Assembly (NCBI GenBank): GCA_963170185.1
Contig: CAUJGS010000091.1
Span: 1 to 54,515 of the forward strand
Direction of reading: 5' to 3'
Source of the DNA: Bdellovibrionota bacterium
GTDB taxonomy: Bacteria > Bdellovibrionota > Bdellovibrionia > Bdellovibrionales > JAMPXM01
DNA: 54,515 nucleotides
Every line of letters starts with the position of its first letter. Within the stretch, counting starts at the first letter, position 1. Under the pieces are notes generated by a model. It was not told the DNA's origin. It worked only from the letters and a program-made list of their open reading frames with translations, and made no database searches. Positions 24,741 through 34,424 of the stretch are shown here, in pieces. A program made the position numbers and the translations under genes.

Positions 24741-27164
24741 ATGGCATACGATCACAAGCAGATAGATTCGAAGTGGCAGAAAAACTGGGACCAAGCCGAA
24801 GCATTTAAGGCTGAATCAGGCAGAACGTCCAAGAAGCCAAAATACTATGCTCTCGACATGTTCCCTTATCCGTCAGGCTACGGTCTTCATGTCGGTCATA
24901 TCGCATCCTACACGCCAGCAGATGCGCTCTCTCGCTTCAAAAGAGCCAAAGGTTTCAATGTTCTTCACCCGATGGGTTACGACGCATTCGGTTTGCCCGC
25001 CGAACAGTTCGCAATTCAAACCGGCATTCATCCCGCCATAACAACAAATAAAGCTATAGAGTCATTCCGTCACACTCTTCAGCAATTTGGCTTTAGTTTC
25101 GATTGGTCGCGTGAAATTTCAACGTGCGATGCCGAATACTACAAGTGGACGCAGTTTATTTTCACCAAGCTGTTTGAAAAAGGTCTCGCCTATCAAAAGG
25201 AAGCTCCCGTTAACTGGTGCCCGGCCCTCAAAACAGTATTGGCCAACGACGAAGTCATCGACGGCAAATCTGAACGCGGCGGCCACCCCGTAATCAAAGT
25301 TCCGATGAAGCAGTGGATGCTAAAAATCACGGACTACGCCGAGCGCTTGATCTCGGATCTCGATCTCGTCGATTGGCCCGAGCGCACCAAGGAAGCGCAA
25401 CGCAATTGGATTGGAAAATCCGAAGGCGCGAACGTGAAGTTTCAGATGGCCGCCGATGCGTCTGGCAAACCAAACGCGGCCGCGGAGCCGCTTGAGATCT
25501 TTACGACAAGGCCTGACACGATCTTTGGTGTCACCTTCATGGTGGTTTCGCCAGAACACCCTTGCCTGAAAACCATCGTACCGGCCTCGCACAAAATGGC
25601 GGTCGACGAATACCTAGAAAAGGCTTCGCGAAAGTCCGAAGTCGAACGCAAGGCCGCAACCGAAAAGACAGGTGTCTTCACAGGTGCCTACGCGGTGAAT
25701 CCTTTTTCTGGAAAGGCCGTTCCGATTTGGACGGCTGATTACGTGATGATGGATTACGGCACGGGCGCGATCATGGCCGTACCAGGACACGACGAACGCG
25801 ACTATGAGTTTGCACAAACGTTTAACATCGATGTGGTTCGGGTACTTGATGGCGGCGATCTGCCGTCGACTGGAGATGGAAAACTGGTGAATTCAGAGTT
25901 CTTAAATGGGCTTGAGAAAAATCAAGGTATTGCACGCGCCATTGAAGAAATTGAGAAACGAAAACTCGGCACGAAGGTCACGCAATACAAACTTCGCGAC
26001 TGGTTGTTTAGCCGTCAGCGCTATTGGGGCGAGCCCTTTCCTATCGTGAAAATGTCAGACGGCGCGATCAAGGCCGTTCCGGAAAGTGAATTGCCTGTTG
26101 CGCTTCCGGAGGTTGCCGACTACCAGCCTTCGGAAAAAGGCGAAGCGCCTTTGGCACGCAACCAAGAATTCGTCACATATAAAGGTGCGCTTGGCTCTGG
26201 CCAGCGCGAAACCGACACCATGCCGGGTTCGGCAGGCTCGAGCTGGTACTTCTTACGTTACTGCGATCCACACAACTCGAATGCTTTTTGTGATTTCGAA
26301 GAACAGAAATACTGGATGCCGGTCGATCTCTATGTCGGTGGAGCAGAACACACAGTTGGCCATCTTCTTTACGCGCGATTTTGGCAAAAGGTTCTCTTCG
26401 ATGCAGGCCTAGTAAGTCACCCGGAGCCTTTTCAAAAGCTATTCCACCAGGGTGTGATTCTCGCATCCAATGGCGAACGGATGTCGAAGTCTCGCGGTAA
26501 TGTTGTTCCGGCGTCCGACCTTGCAGATCAATACGGCGCGGATGTCGTGAGAACTTATATCTTATTCATGGGCCCGATGGCGGCCGACAAACCTTGGCAG
26601 GATCAGGGCATCGGCGGTGTTCAGCGCTTCCTCGATCGCCTATGGCGCGCCTGCTTGGACGAAAACGGAACCGTGATTGCCGACGACTCGGCCCTGCCGG
26701 ACGAACTCAACAGACTTCTCCACAAGACCATTAAAAAAGTCGGCGACGACCTGGAGACCTTAAGTTTCAACACGGCGATTTCGGCCCTGATGATCCTTCT
26801 AAACGATCTCTACAAGGCCAACTCCCGCTCCAAACGCGCCCTGTTGCCGCTCATCCAAATGGTGGCGCCTTTTGCTCCGCACATGGCCGAAGAACTTTGG
26901 GAAAAGCTTGGGCAAAATGGATTTGTTTCGCTCGCAAAGTGGCCCGAATACGATTCGGCTTTGACAGTCGATTCGGTCGTCTCTATAGGAGTGCAGGTAA
27001 ACGGTAAGTCACGTGGCGTTATCGAGATCGACAAAGACGCTCCAGAAGCGGACGCTCTCGCCAAGGCCATGGAGGTGAGTTCGGTGGTAAATGCATTGGG
27101 CGGCAAACAGCCCGATAAAGTCATTTACAAAGCCGGACGAATCCTTAACCTGATCGTGAAATGA
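24741..27164 (+). CDS. leuS: Leucyl-tRNA synthetase
   Basis: An 807-residue class I aminoacyl-tRNA synthetase, slightly shorter than E. coli LeuS (860). It has the HIGH-type motif HVGHI (residues 50-54) after MFPYPSGYGL, an editing domain (FTTRPDTIFGVTFMVVSPEHP; VPGHDERDYEFA), and the KMSKS motif as ERMSKSRGNVV. The C-terminal domain ends in VNGKSRGVIEIDKDAPEADALAKAM. The ATG at 24741 is chosen; a TTG five codons earlier is less likely. The stop is 70 bases before speA. Confidence 0.97.
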   Translation: MAYDHKQIDSKWQKNWDQAEAFKAESGRTSKKPKYYALDMFPYPSGYGLHVGHIASYTPADALSRFKRAKGFNVLHPMGYDAFGLPAEQFAIQTGIHPAITTNKAIESFRHTLQQFGFSFDWSREISTCDAEYYKWTQFIFTKLFEKGLAYQKEAPVNWCPALKTVLANDEVIDGKSERGGHPVIKVPMKQWMLKITDYAERLISDLDLVDWPERTKEAQRNWIGKSEGANVKFQMAADASGKPNAAAEPLEIFTTRPDTIFGVTFMVVSPEHPCLKTIVPASHKMAVDEYLEKASRKSEVERKAATEKTGVFTGAYAVNPFSGKAVPIWTADYVMMDYGTGAIMAVPGHDERDYEFAQTFNIDVVRVLDGGDLPSTGDGKLVNSEFLNGLEKNQGIARAIEEIEKRKLGTKVTQYKLRDWLFSRQRYWGEPFPIVKMSDGAIKAVPESELPVALPEVADYQPSEKGEAPLARNQEFVTYKGALGSGQRETDTMPGSAGSSWYFLRYCDPHNSNAFCDFEEQKYWMPVDLYVGGAEHTVGHLLYARFWQKVLFDAGLVSHPEPFQKLFHQGVILASNGERMSKSRGNVVPASDLADQYGADVVRTYILFMGPMAADKPWQDQGIGGVQRFLDRLWRACLDENGTVIADDSALPDELNRLLHKTIKKVGDDLETLSFNTAISALMILLNDLYKANSRSKRALLPLIQMVAPFAPHMAEELWEKLGQNGFVSLAKWPEYDSALTVDSVVSIGVQVNGKSRGVIEIDKDAPEADALAKAMEVSSVVNALGGKQPDKVIYKAGRILNLIVK

Positions 27165-27234
27165 TAAACATGACGAGCCCCAGGGCGAGTCACAGCGGAG
27201 CTGGGTCGGGCCCCAGCGTAGCGAGGCAAATAGA

Positions 27235-29196
27235 ATGAAGGGTGAGATGCTTCGAGGTGAAACTTCGAACAACGCGGGCTCAAACGGCGCGGAATGGACG
27301 ACAGAAAATAGCAAAGAGCTTTATGGTGTAAGCACTTGGGGCGCGAGCTTTTTTGACGTGAACGAAAAGGGCAATGTTGTCGTCACTCCTCACGGACCGA
27401 CTGGCCCAAGCGTCGATCTACTGGAACTCACTCAAGATCTGCAAGAGCGCGGAATCCGCGTTCCTATGCTGATTCGTTTCCCTGACATCACAAAGTCGCG
27501 CGTGGAGCTTCTTTCGAACTGTTTCAAAAAGTCGATCGAAGAGTCTGGCTTCAAAGGCAGCTATCGCGGCGTTTATCCGATCAAGGTCAACCAGCAACGC
27601 CACCTCGTGCAAGAGCTGGTGAAGTTCGGGAAAAACACACTTCTCGGCCTCGAAGCCGGGTCAAAGCCCGAGCTTCTTGTCGCACTTGCGATGATGGGCA
27701 CTGAAAACGCGCTCGTCATTTGCAACGGTTTTAAAGACGTCGAGTACATCGAGACCGCCATATTGTCTTTGAAGCTTGGTCGCAACACGATCATCGTCGT
27801 CGATCGCATGTCGGAACTTCCGATGATCATCGAAGCGGCGAAAAAGTTTTCGATTCTTCCAAAAATCGGTCTACGCGCGAAACTTCACACCAAAGGTGCT
27901 GGAAAGTGGATCGACTCATCGGGCGATCGTTCAAAGTTCGGCCTCACGCCGCTTGAAATCGTGGAGTGCGTGGATCTCTTGAAAAAAGAGAACATGCTCG
28001 AAGCGCTTGAGCTTTTGCATTTCCACATTGGCTCACAAATTCCTTCCATTTCGTCCGTAAAGGGCTCGCTCAAAGAAGGCGCTCGCTTCTATACAGAACT
28101 GCATGCCATGGGCGCAAAGCTCAAGTACATGGATGTCGGCGGTGGCTTAGGCGTCGACTATGACGGTTCAGGCGCTTCGGACTCGTCGATCAACTATTCG
28201 GAACAAGAGTACGCAAACGACGTCGTCTCGATCATTCAATCGGTCTGCGACGAGCGCGGAACTCCACATCCAAACATCGTAACTGAGTGCGGCCGCGCCC
28301 TTGTCGCCCACCACTCGGTTCTCGTGTTCAACGTTCTCGGTATCAACGAAGTTCAAAAGCGCGAACCATCGGTGACGACGTCGAAAGACGATCACCGCGT
28401 GATTCAAGATCTCGCGTACATGATGGAACAGCTGAACGAAAACAACCTGCATGAGTTCTACCACGATGTTCTGCACATCAAAGAAACGATCTTGCAGCTC
28501 TTCACTTTCGGGGTTCTTTCGCTTCAGCAACGAGCGAAGGCCGAAAACCTTTGCTGGGTGCTTCTCACTCGCATGGAAAAAATCGCGCGCACGAACCCGG
28601 ACGTCGAAGACATCGCGACCGCACTTCGAGAAACTTTGTCAGACACTTACTTCTGCAACTTCTCAGTGTTCCAGTCGATGCCGGACTCGTGGGCCGTCGG
28701 CCAGCTATTCCCCGTTTTACCGATCCATCGTCTCAATGAGGAACCTACTCGCCGTGCGATCATGGTCGACCTCACTTGTGACTCCGACGGAAAAATTGGG
28801 CAGTTCATCAACACGTCCGGGCAGTTTTCGAAGCAGAAGAAGACAGGCCTCGAAGTACACGAATTCACTGGCCAGCCATACTACATGGGCGTGTTCTTGG
28901 TTGGCGCTTACCAAGAAATCTTGGGCGATCTTCACAACCTCTTCGGTGACACGGACGCCGTGCATATCACGCTCTCGAGCGCAGGATACACGGTTGACGA
29001 GGTTGTCGAAGGCGACACGGTCACCGAGGTTCTTTCGTACGTTCAGTACAACCGCCACGAACTGATCGAGTCGATCCGTCGCACAAGCGAAGAGTCGATA
29101 AGCCGCGGTACGCTGACGAAGAACGAAGCCAAGGCGCTGATGAAACACTACGAAGAAGGTCTTTCGGGTTACACGTACCTCGAAGATCCAGAGTGA
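27235..29196 (+). CDS. speA: Biosynthetic arginine decarboxylase
   Basis: A 653-residue PLP enzyme converting arginine to agmatine, the first step of one putrescine route. The PLP Lys is K117 in GVYPIKVNQQ. Other family stretches are ARGxG-like LRAKLHTKGAGKW, LHFHIGSQIPSI, MDVGGGLGVDYDGS, TECGRALVAHHSVLVF, the late CDSDGKIGQFI and QEILGDLHNLFGD. The N-terminal 20 residues (GETSNNAGSNGAEW) are an extension. The ATG follows GCGAGG at a long distance. The 70-base leader contains GC-rich inverted repeats. A ureohydrolase that could use agmatine is 8 kb away. Confidence 0.95.
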   Translation: MKGEMLRGETSNNAGSNGAEWTTENSKELYGVSTWGASFFDVNEKGNVVVTPHGPTGPSVDLLELTQDLQERGIRVPMLIRFPDITKSRVELLSNCFKKSIEESGFKGSYRGVYPIKVNQQRHLVQELVKFGKNTLLGLEAGSKPELLVALAMMGTENALVICNGFKDVEYIETAILSLKLGRNTIIVVDRMSELPMIIEAAKKFSILPKIGLRAKLHTKGAGKWIDSSGDRSKFGLTPLEIVECVDLLKKENMLEALELLHFHIGSQIPSISSVKGSLKEGARFYTELHAMGAKLKYMDVGGGLGVDYDGSGASDSSINYSEQEYANDVVSIIQSVCDERGTPHPNIVTECGRALVAHHSVLVFNVLGINEVQKREPSVTTSKDDHRVIQDLAYMMEQLNENNLHEFYHDVLHIKETILQLFTFGVLSLQQRAKAENLCWVLLTRMEKIARTNPDVEDIATALRETLSDTYFCNFSVFQSMPDSWAVGQLFPVLPIHRLNEEPTRRAIMVDLTCDSDGKIGQFINTSGQFSKQKKTGLEVHEFTGQPYYMGVFLVGAYQEILGDLHNLFGDTDAVHITLSSAGYTVDEVVEGDTVTEVLSYVQYNRHELIESIRRTSEESISRGTLTKNEAKALMKHYEEGLSGYTYLEDPE

Positions 29197-29203
29197 GGAG
29201 TCG

Positions 29204-29476
29204 ATGGTGCCTACAGGTTCGCTCGACCAAAGCACTATCGAACCCGGCCTCTACCGCCACTACAAAGGCGGGCTCTACAAAGTACTAGGGGCCGCTCGTC
29301 ATAGCGAAACGTTAGAAATGCTGGTGGTCTATGAGGCGCTTTACAAGAACGACCTCGGCCAGCTTTGGGTGCGCCCTTTAAAAATGTTCACAGAAACGGT
29401 CCAGCCAAATGGACCAGGAACTCCCGTCGTGGCACGATTTAAAAAAATCGAATCCCACGAACAGGAGGCCACGTGA
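29204..29476 (+). CDS. DUF1653 family protein
   Basis: A 90-residue cytosolic protein with a good ribosome site (GAGGAGTCG before ATG), 7 bases after speA. Most of it matches DUF1653: EPGLYRHYKGGLYKVLGAARHSETLEMLVVYEALY, then LWVRPLKMFTETV. The fold is a small beta domain of unknown function, commonly found as a single-domain protein. It overlaps the next gene by 4 bases (GTGA), so speA, this gene and the next may form one operon. Confidence 0.88.
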   Translation: MVPTGSLDQSTIEPGLYRHYKGGLYKVLGAARHSETLEMLVVYEALYKNDLGQLWVRPLKMFTETVQPNGPGTPVVARFKKIESHEQEAT

Positions 29477-30075
29477 ATCGCCTTAAAAAATCTTTCGCGA
29501 AAGTCACCCTCGCGACCCTGGTCCTCTTCTCTATTCTGGCTGCGACGTCTTCTGCTAACGCAGCCGGCGCGGAAATGAATATCCGCTTCGCACCCCTAAG
29601 CCTTCTCATCGGATGGCTCAATGTCGATCTCGATGTGCGCGTGAGCAACCAGTGGACGCTTGGACCCACAATCGGCCTCTGGCGCACAAACGTCGAAGAC
29701 AACTACTTCGTCGGCGACAAGTACCAATTAAAACGAAACGCCGTAGGCGTTCGCGCGAACTGGTCACAAAGCGGAAGTTTTCAAACTGGGTTCTACGTCT
29801 CGCCCATCGTTCAGTTTGTGCGCGCGGAAATTTCTGGCGTGAGCAAAAGCACGGGCAATGACATTACGGCATCGGCCTCTGGAGTCACAATTACAGGAAT
29901 CGCGGGTTACCAGTGGTTTTGGGACACCTTTAACCTCTCGGTTGGAGGCGGCCTGATTCTTGGCGCGCAATCTTCCGACGTCAGCGTTCAAGATGGACCA
30001 ACCAGCTACAAAGCCGCCAGCAGTGGTCGCGGCACCGGCGCCGCCCTTGATTTCATGCTCGGCTGGACGTTTTAG
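29473..30075 (+). CDS. Small outer-membrane beta-barrel-like protein
   Basis: A 200-residue exported protein with a GTG start overlapping the previous stop and AGGAGG upstream (ACAGGAGGCCAC). The signal peptide ends LAATSSANAA. The mature chain alternates polar and hydrophobic residues in repeated strand-turn units (LGPTIGLWRT, AVGVRANWSQSG, FQTGFYVSPIVQFVRAEIS, GVTITGIAGYQWFW, LSVGGGLILGAQ, AALDFMLGWTF) and ends in an aromatic Phe, the typical C-terminus of outer-membrane barrels (eight strands probable). It resembles DUF3575-type OmpA-like proteins. Substrate or role unknown. Confidence 0.7.
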   Translation: MNRLKKSFAKVTLATLVLFSILAATSSANAAGAEMNIRFAPLSLLIGWLNVDLDVRVSNQWTLGPTIGLWRTNVEDNYFVGDKYQLKRNAVGVRANWSQSGSFQTGFYVSPIVQFVRAEISGVSKSTGNDITASASGVTITGIAGYQWFWDTFNLSVGGGLILGAQSSDVSVQDGPTSYKAASSGRGTGAALDFMLGWTF

Positions 30076-30113
30076 ATCGATACCGTCTTTACCGACCTTT
30101 TGCCGGTCCTATG

Positions 30114-30136
30114 TTAAGAACCGGTTGAATTCTTAA
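30114..30136. promoter_or_regulatory. Inverted repeat upstream of the DUF3857 gene
   Basis: TTAAGAA and TTCTTAA form a perfect 7-bp inverted repeat with a 9-base spacer, 31 bases before the next start. It lacks a T run, so an operator is as likely as a weak terminator. A shorter GACC/GGTC stem lies just before it. Confidence 0.35.
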
Positions 30137-30166
30137 GCCGACGACTCCCCATACCGAACCGCCACT

Positions 30167-33100
30167 ATGGGGAAAATACATCTACAGTCTAGCTCATCTA
30201 CACAAGTATTGGCGTCGGTCGCCGCGCTGACACTTACTCTGTTGGCCTCTTTGGTCCCAACGACAGCAACCACCCAAGGCACACTCCCACCAGGCCTAAG
30301 TATTGCGCCCATGTCTCCAGGAGAGCTCGAAGACTTTCAAGCACTGCAAGCTGCCGATGTGGTCCTCGCTTTTTCGAATCGTGAAGTTCGCTTCGAGCCT
30401 TCAGGCGACATGCATATCAAATCCACTCTGCGTTACATGGCTCAAAACGAAAATGGACGAGTTGCTCTCGGTCAACGCGAGATCTATTTCAATCCGTCGG
30501 TATCGACAGTGAAGGTGATCTCGGCAGCAACCCTCAACAAGAAGGTGCGGACACCTGTCCCTCTCGACAAGATCGTCACTCGCTCAGTTTCAGACAGCAC
30601 GGTGGGGATCGAGAATCGAAAGAAAGTCATCGTTCCCTTTAGCGACGTCCAAAACAGGTCTGTCGTCGAAATCATCTACGAGCAGACCGTCAAAACTCAT
30701 GTGCCTGGCGTTGCGATGCTCAGTCTTCAGGTCGATCCGGAGATTCCGCAGTTCGCGGTGATGGCGACTATTTCGAGTCCAAAAAAAATCTCTGTGCACT
30801 CGATCGGAACCAGGCCAACAGGAGTTCCGACGCCGCCTACATTCCCCAGCTTCATGGTCGAACAAAAAGCTGCGGACGACGGTTCACACATCACCCAGAT
30901 TCGCTCCACCATGTTGATGCACTTGGGGCCTAAGCTTAGTCGAAAACTCCTCATCGAAAAAGATGATCTCCCAACTCTCTTCATAACATCGGCAGACAAC
31001 TGGTCTGCTATCTCGTCGCCTCTTGCCCAGAAATACCATGCTGCCTCGTCTCAACCATTGCCGAAAGAGTTCGAGGCAATTCGCAATCTGGCGTCGCAAG
31101 AAAAAACTGATCGCCTGAAGCTAGACCGCGTGCACCACGAGCTTTCGAAACTTGTTAGCTATTCCGGAAACTGGGTAGACATCGAAGGAATGTTCTTTCC
31201 GCGAGGCCACAAAGACGTCGTCGCCGAAAAAAAAGGTGACTGCAAGGACTTCGCGACCTCCATTGTCGCCATAGCCCGATCGCTCGGATTCAAGGCGGAC
31301 ATTGCTCTCGTACACAGCTCCCCCCCGAATTTTCGTATGTTGAGAGATTCGCAAGACAGTGAGCTCGTCCCGTCCTCCGACTATTTCAATCATGCTATCG
31401 CAAAAATCACAGGTGCTGACGGACAAGTTTACTGGGTGGACGGAACACGCTCAGCACCAAACTCAGGCAACATCTGGCAAGAGATCGCGGGCTCCCCCGC
31501 ACTTGTCTTGGCAACTGACACCAAGAATGTGGAACGCATTCCGGAACTCAATACTGGAAAGTCTCACACAATATCAATTAAACGCACCGTAAGCACCGAC
31601 CCCGCACTATCTCAGTGGAAAGGTACACTTGAAACAACTGGTGAACTCGGGCCAGGCCTTTTGGAAACTCTCAAACCCATCGGCCTACAGAACGCCGATC
31701 AAGCCATGTCTTCAATTTTAATCGGAGCTCTCGCTCGTCAAGATGTTCCTCTGAAGTCGCTTGGAGAGTTTTTGAATGCGCCCTTTCAAGACTACGAAAA
31801 TCTGAAATACTCGTTTCAAACAACAGGTTCGTCGGCACTTTCAACTGAGCGATCAGAGCGACTTCTAACTATTGGATCGCCTGCCCACATCTTCTTAGGC
31901 CATCTGCCCAGTTTGCGTGAAAACACAGGCGTCCATCTCGGCACCCCGAAAACCATTATGTACGAAACAACCTTCGAGGGCATCACAACTAAGGATGTCG
32001 TTCAGGGTGATTGCTTCGTTAAATCTGAATGGTTGGACGTCGAACGCCGAGTGGACTCCCTAGCAGACAAGACGATTGTCACCGACAAGATCCAAATTAA
32101 GAAACATCTCATCACTTCGACTGAAGCAAAGGACGAAGTCTTTCTCTCGGTTTTCCGAAATATTGGCTCGTGTTATGGGGGAAGTCGAATTTCGCTCAAT
32201 CCTATGGAGTTGCCAAAACACGCAGATGCGCTACACCCTGCAGTTAAGAAACTCTTTCTAGCTCCCGCAGTCGCTACTGAGAAGAACACCGCGAAGGAGG
32301 CCTTCTCTTCGGGATTAGAAGCAGGAGGACAATACCTTCTTCTAAAATCGAAGCGCATCTTCGAGGAGGCTACAGCGGCCAATCCCGAAGACGTTGAATC
32401 CCATCTTTTTCGCTTTCGAATACTTCGCACGATGGCAATGCTTCGCGGCGATATCTACAACACCGAACTTCTTAAATTCGCAGAAGATGAAGCGTCTGAA
32501 CTTATAAAAAAATACCCCCAAGAAGCTCAGTACCTCGTCACTAGAGGAATCACACGAACTACGGCAAAAAATCTTGACGGCGCTCTTGCCGATCTCTCTC
32601 AAGCATACCGTATTCAGCCGAACGATTTCTTGGTTCGCAGAACTATGGCCGTCATTCTCAATGATAAAAAGCATCCTGATGCAGAAAAGTGGCTGCAGTC
32701 TTCACTTTCCGTTGCGACCATCAAGGACAGCCCACAAGACACTAGAAGAAATCTTCTGCTCTACTGGAGCACAAAAACCGAAATCGCCTCAGACAACAAA
32801 GACACTCAAGGCGAGCTGACTGCCCACGAGAAGCTCGTCGAGCTCGATCCGGATTCGCCCTGGACGATCCACAACTACGCGAACGCCCTTTCAAGGGCGA
32901 AGCAGTTCGACAAAGCCATTGAAATGAGTCGCAAAGCCTTAAAGGTCATGGACTTCGGCGCAGCGAGATCTTCCCTTGCCGGCAGCCTCATCCAAAAAGC
33001 ACTCGCATCCAAGAAAGATGCGGATGACACCTCGTACGCACTTAAACCAGAAAACGAAAAGCTCATGCTGGAGGCTAAAGAAATCCATCCAAATGGCGCT

Positions 33101-33400
33101 TATGTGAATTTTCATCTCGTTAGATTTTACTACTCCAAGTCGATCGCCACACAAGAAAGCGACTGGCTAGACAACGCCGACCTATACGCAGCCGATGGGC
33201 TCAAGGCAAATCCTGGCGATCCAGACATAACCGCGATGGTCTATGAGATGGACCGCCTCAAAGGGGTGATCATGCGGCAGCTTACAGAAAAAGGAATAAA
33301 ACCGACTGGCCGCTGGCCCGCCTCATGGAGCGCCAGGAACAATATCCGCAGCGCCCCCATGCCCCCCCCTATGCCCAGACAATCGCCGAAGCCTAGGTAA
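30167..33400 (+). CDS. Large DUF3857 - transglutaminase - TPR exported protein
   Basis: A 1077-residue protein with a hydrophobic N-terminal segment (VLASVAALTLTLLASLVPTTAT), probably a signal peptide. Residues about 60-280 form a DUF3857 domain. A transglutaminase-like domain follows (about 290-450) with an intact triad: Cys in KKGDCKDFATSIV, His in DYFNHAIAKI, Asp in YWVDGTRSA. The middle (460-700) is a beta-rich DUF3857-associated region. The last 370 residues are TPR-like helical repeats (RAITRTTAKNLDGALADLSQAY, NYANALSRAKQFDKAIEMSRKAL) and a Pro-rich end. Such proteins are periplasmic and poorly understood. No clear ribosome site precedes the ATG. Parts look more AT-rich than neighbours. 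Confidence 0.85.
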   Translation: MGKIHLQSSSSTQVLASVAALTLTLLASLVPTTATTQGTLPPGLSIAPMSPGELEDFQALQAADVVLAFSNREVRFEPSGDMHIKSTLRYMAQNENGRVALGQREIYFNPSVSTVKVISAATLNKKVRTPVPLDKIVTRSVSDSTVGIENRKKVIVPFSDVQNRSVVEIIYEQTVKTHVPGVAMLSLQVDPEIPQFAVMATISSPKKISVHSIGTRPTGVPTPPTFPSFMVEQKAADDGSHITQIRSTMLMHLGPKLSRKLLIEKDDLPTLFITSADNWSAISSPLAQKYHAASSQPLPKEFEAIRNLASQEKTDRLKLDRVHHELSKLVSYSGNWVDIEGMFFPRGHKDVVAEKKGDCKDFATSIVAIARSLGFKADIALVHSSPPNFRMLRDSQDSELVPSSDYFNHAIAKITGADGQVYWVDGTRSAPNSGNIWQEIAGSPALVLATDTKNVERIPELNTGKSHTISIKRTVSTDPALSQWKGTLETTGELGPGLLETLKPIGLQNADQAMSSILIGALARQDVPLKSLGEFLNAPFQDYENLKYSFQTTGSSALSTERSERLLTIGSPAHIFLGHLPSLRENTGVHLGTPKTIMYETTFEGITTKDVVQGDCFVKSEWLDVERRVDSLADKTIVTDKIQIKKHLITSTEAKDEVFLSVFRNIGSCYGGSRISLNPMELPKHADALHPAVKKLFLAPAVATEKNTAKEAFSSGLEAGGQYLLLKSKRIFEEATAANPEDVESHLFRFRILRTMAMLRGDIYNTELLKFAEDEASELIKKYPQEAQYLVTRGITRTTAKNLDGALADLSQAYRIQPNDFLVRRTMAVILNDKKHPDAEKWLQSSLSVATIKDSPQDTRRNLLLYWSTKTEIASDNKDTQGELTAHEKLVELDPDSPWTIHNYANALSRAKQFDKAIEMSRKALKVMDFGAARSSLAGSLIQKALASKKDADDTSYALKPENEKLMLEAKEIHPNGAYVNFHLVRFYYSKSIATQESDWLDNADLYAADGLKANPGDPDITAMVYEMDRLKGVIMRQLTEKGIKPTGRWPASWSARNNIRSAPMPPPMPRQSPKPR

Positions 33401-33407
33401 CAACAAA

Positions 33408-34424
33408 TTACTTGCGGGGGTCGTAGGCGTCGCGGATTGCGGAACCGATGAGGTTCAGCGCCGTGAGCGTCATGAAAAGCGCAAGCGATGGGAACACCGC
33501 GAGCCACCATGCGACCTGGAAGTGCTTTTGCGCCTGACCCAAAAGTTCGCCCCAAGAAGGCGTGGGCGGCGGAAGACCGTAGCCAAGGTAATCAAGCGAT
33601 GCGAGTCCCGTGATCGACCCCGCCACCAAGAACGGCGTGAGCGTGATCCACGGTGTGAGCGAGTTTGGAAGAATGTGACGGAAAATGATTCGAGTTCTTC
33701 CCGCGCCAAGAGCCTTTGCTGCTTCGACAAACTCACGTTTGCGAAGTTTCAAAAACTCGGCCCGCATATAAAGAGAGATTCCAGTCCATCCAAAGAAGAC
33801 CGTGAATCCCGTCAGAACCCAGATCGTCGGCGAAATGATCGACGCCAAGATGATGAGAAGCATGAGCATTGGAACCGATTCCCAAACCTCGATCACGCGC
33901 TGACCGATGATGTCGATCCAACCGGCAAAGAAGCCCATCGATGCCCCGAGAATGATTCCGATCAACGAGCAGAAGAACCACACCGAGACCGCATAGGTCA
34001 TCGAATAGCGAAAGCCATACAGCAGGCGAGCCGCAACGTCGCGCCCGCTCTCATCTGTACCGAAAACATTGGCCTTACTTGGGCCCGAGGGAAGCTGCGA
34101 GAGTTCAGGGTTGCGTTCAAAGGCATCCCAGCGAATCGGAGGCCAGATCACGACGTCGTCGGGACCCATTTCGAGTTCGCGGTAATCCATAACCATGATG
34201 TCGGTCAGACCAAACTCCGAAGGATGCACCTTCTGCACAACTGGGAAATAAGACTGCCCGTGATGCTTGAGATACAGAGGTTTGCTGTTGGCCCAAAACT
34301 CGGCGGTCACACTGAAGAAACCGACGACGACCAAGACCCATATCGAAACGATGGCCGACGTGTGAGCCCGGAATCGGCGCCAACGCTTCAATGACAATTC
34401 GTTCTTCATGAAACGTTCGATCAT
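33408..34424 (-). CDS. yejE: Peptide ABC transporter permease, YejE/OppC type
   Basis: A 338-residue inner-membrane permease. After a first helix there is a long periplasmic loop with family features (YFPVVQKVHPSEFGLTD, WPPIRWDAFE, VFGTDESGRDVAARLLYGFRYS). The EAA loop reads FVEAAKALGAGRTRIIFRHILPNSL, and the end is LNLIGSAIRDAYDPRK. The long loop and YGLPPPTPSWGELLGQ point to the YejE branch. Its ATG overlaps the permease stop (ATGA). No ATPase gene follows: the next gene is convergent, 7 bases away. Confidence 0.88.
   Translation of the reverse strand: MIERFMKNELSLKRWRRFRAHTSAIVSIWVLVVVGFFSVTAEFWANSKPLYLKHHGQSYFPVVQKVHPSEFGLTDIMVMDYRELEMGPDDVVIWPPIRWDAFERNPELSQLPSGPSKANVFGTDESGRDVAARLLYGFRYSMTYAVSVWFFCSLIGIILGASMGFFAGWIDIIGQRVIEVWESVPMLMLLIILASIISPTIWVLTGFTVFFGWTGISLYMRAEFLKLRKREFVEAAKALGAGRTRIIFRHILPNSLTPWITLTPFLVAGSITGLASLDYLGYGLPPPTPSWGELLGQAQKHFQVAWWLAVFPSLALFMTLTALNLIGSAIRDAYDPRK

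Noticed and set aside
33522-34394. Plus-strand frame of about 290 codons
   Set aside because: Antisense to the YejE-like permease; highly charged translation without family features.
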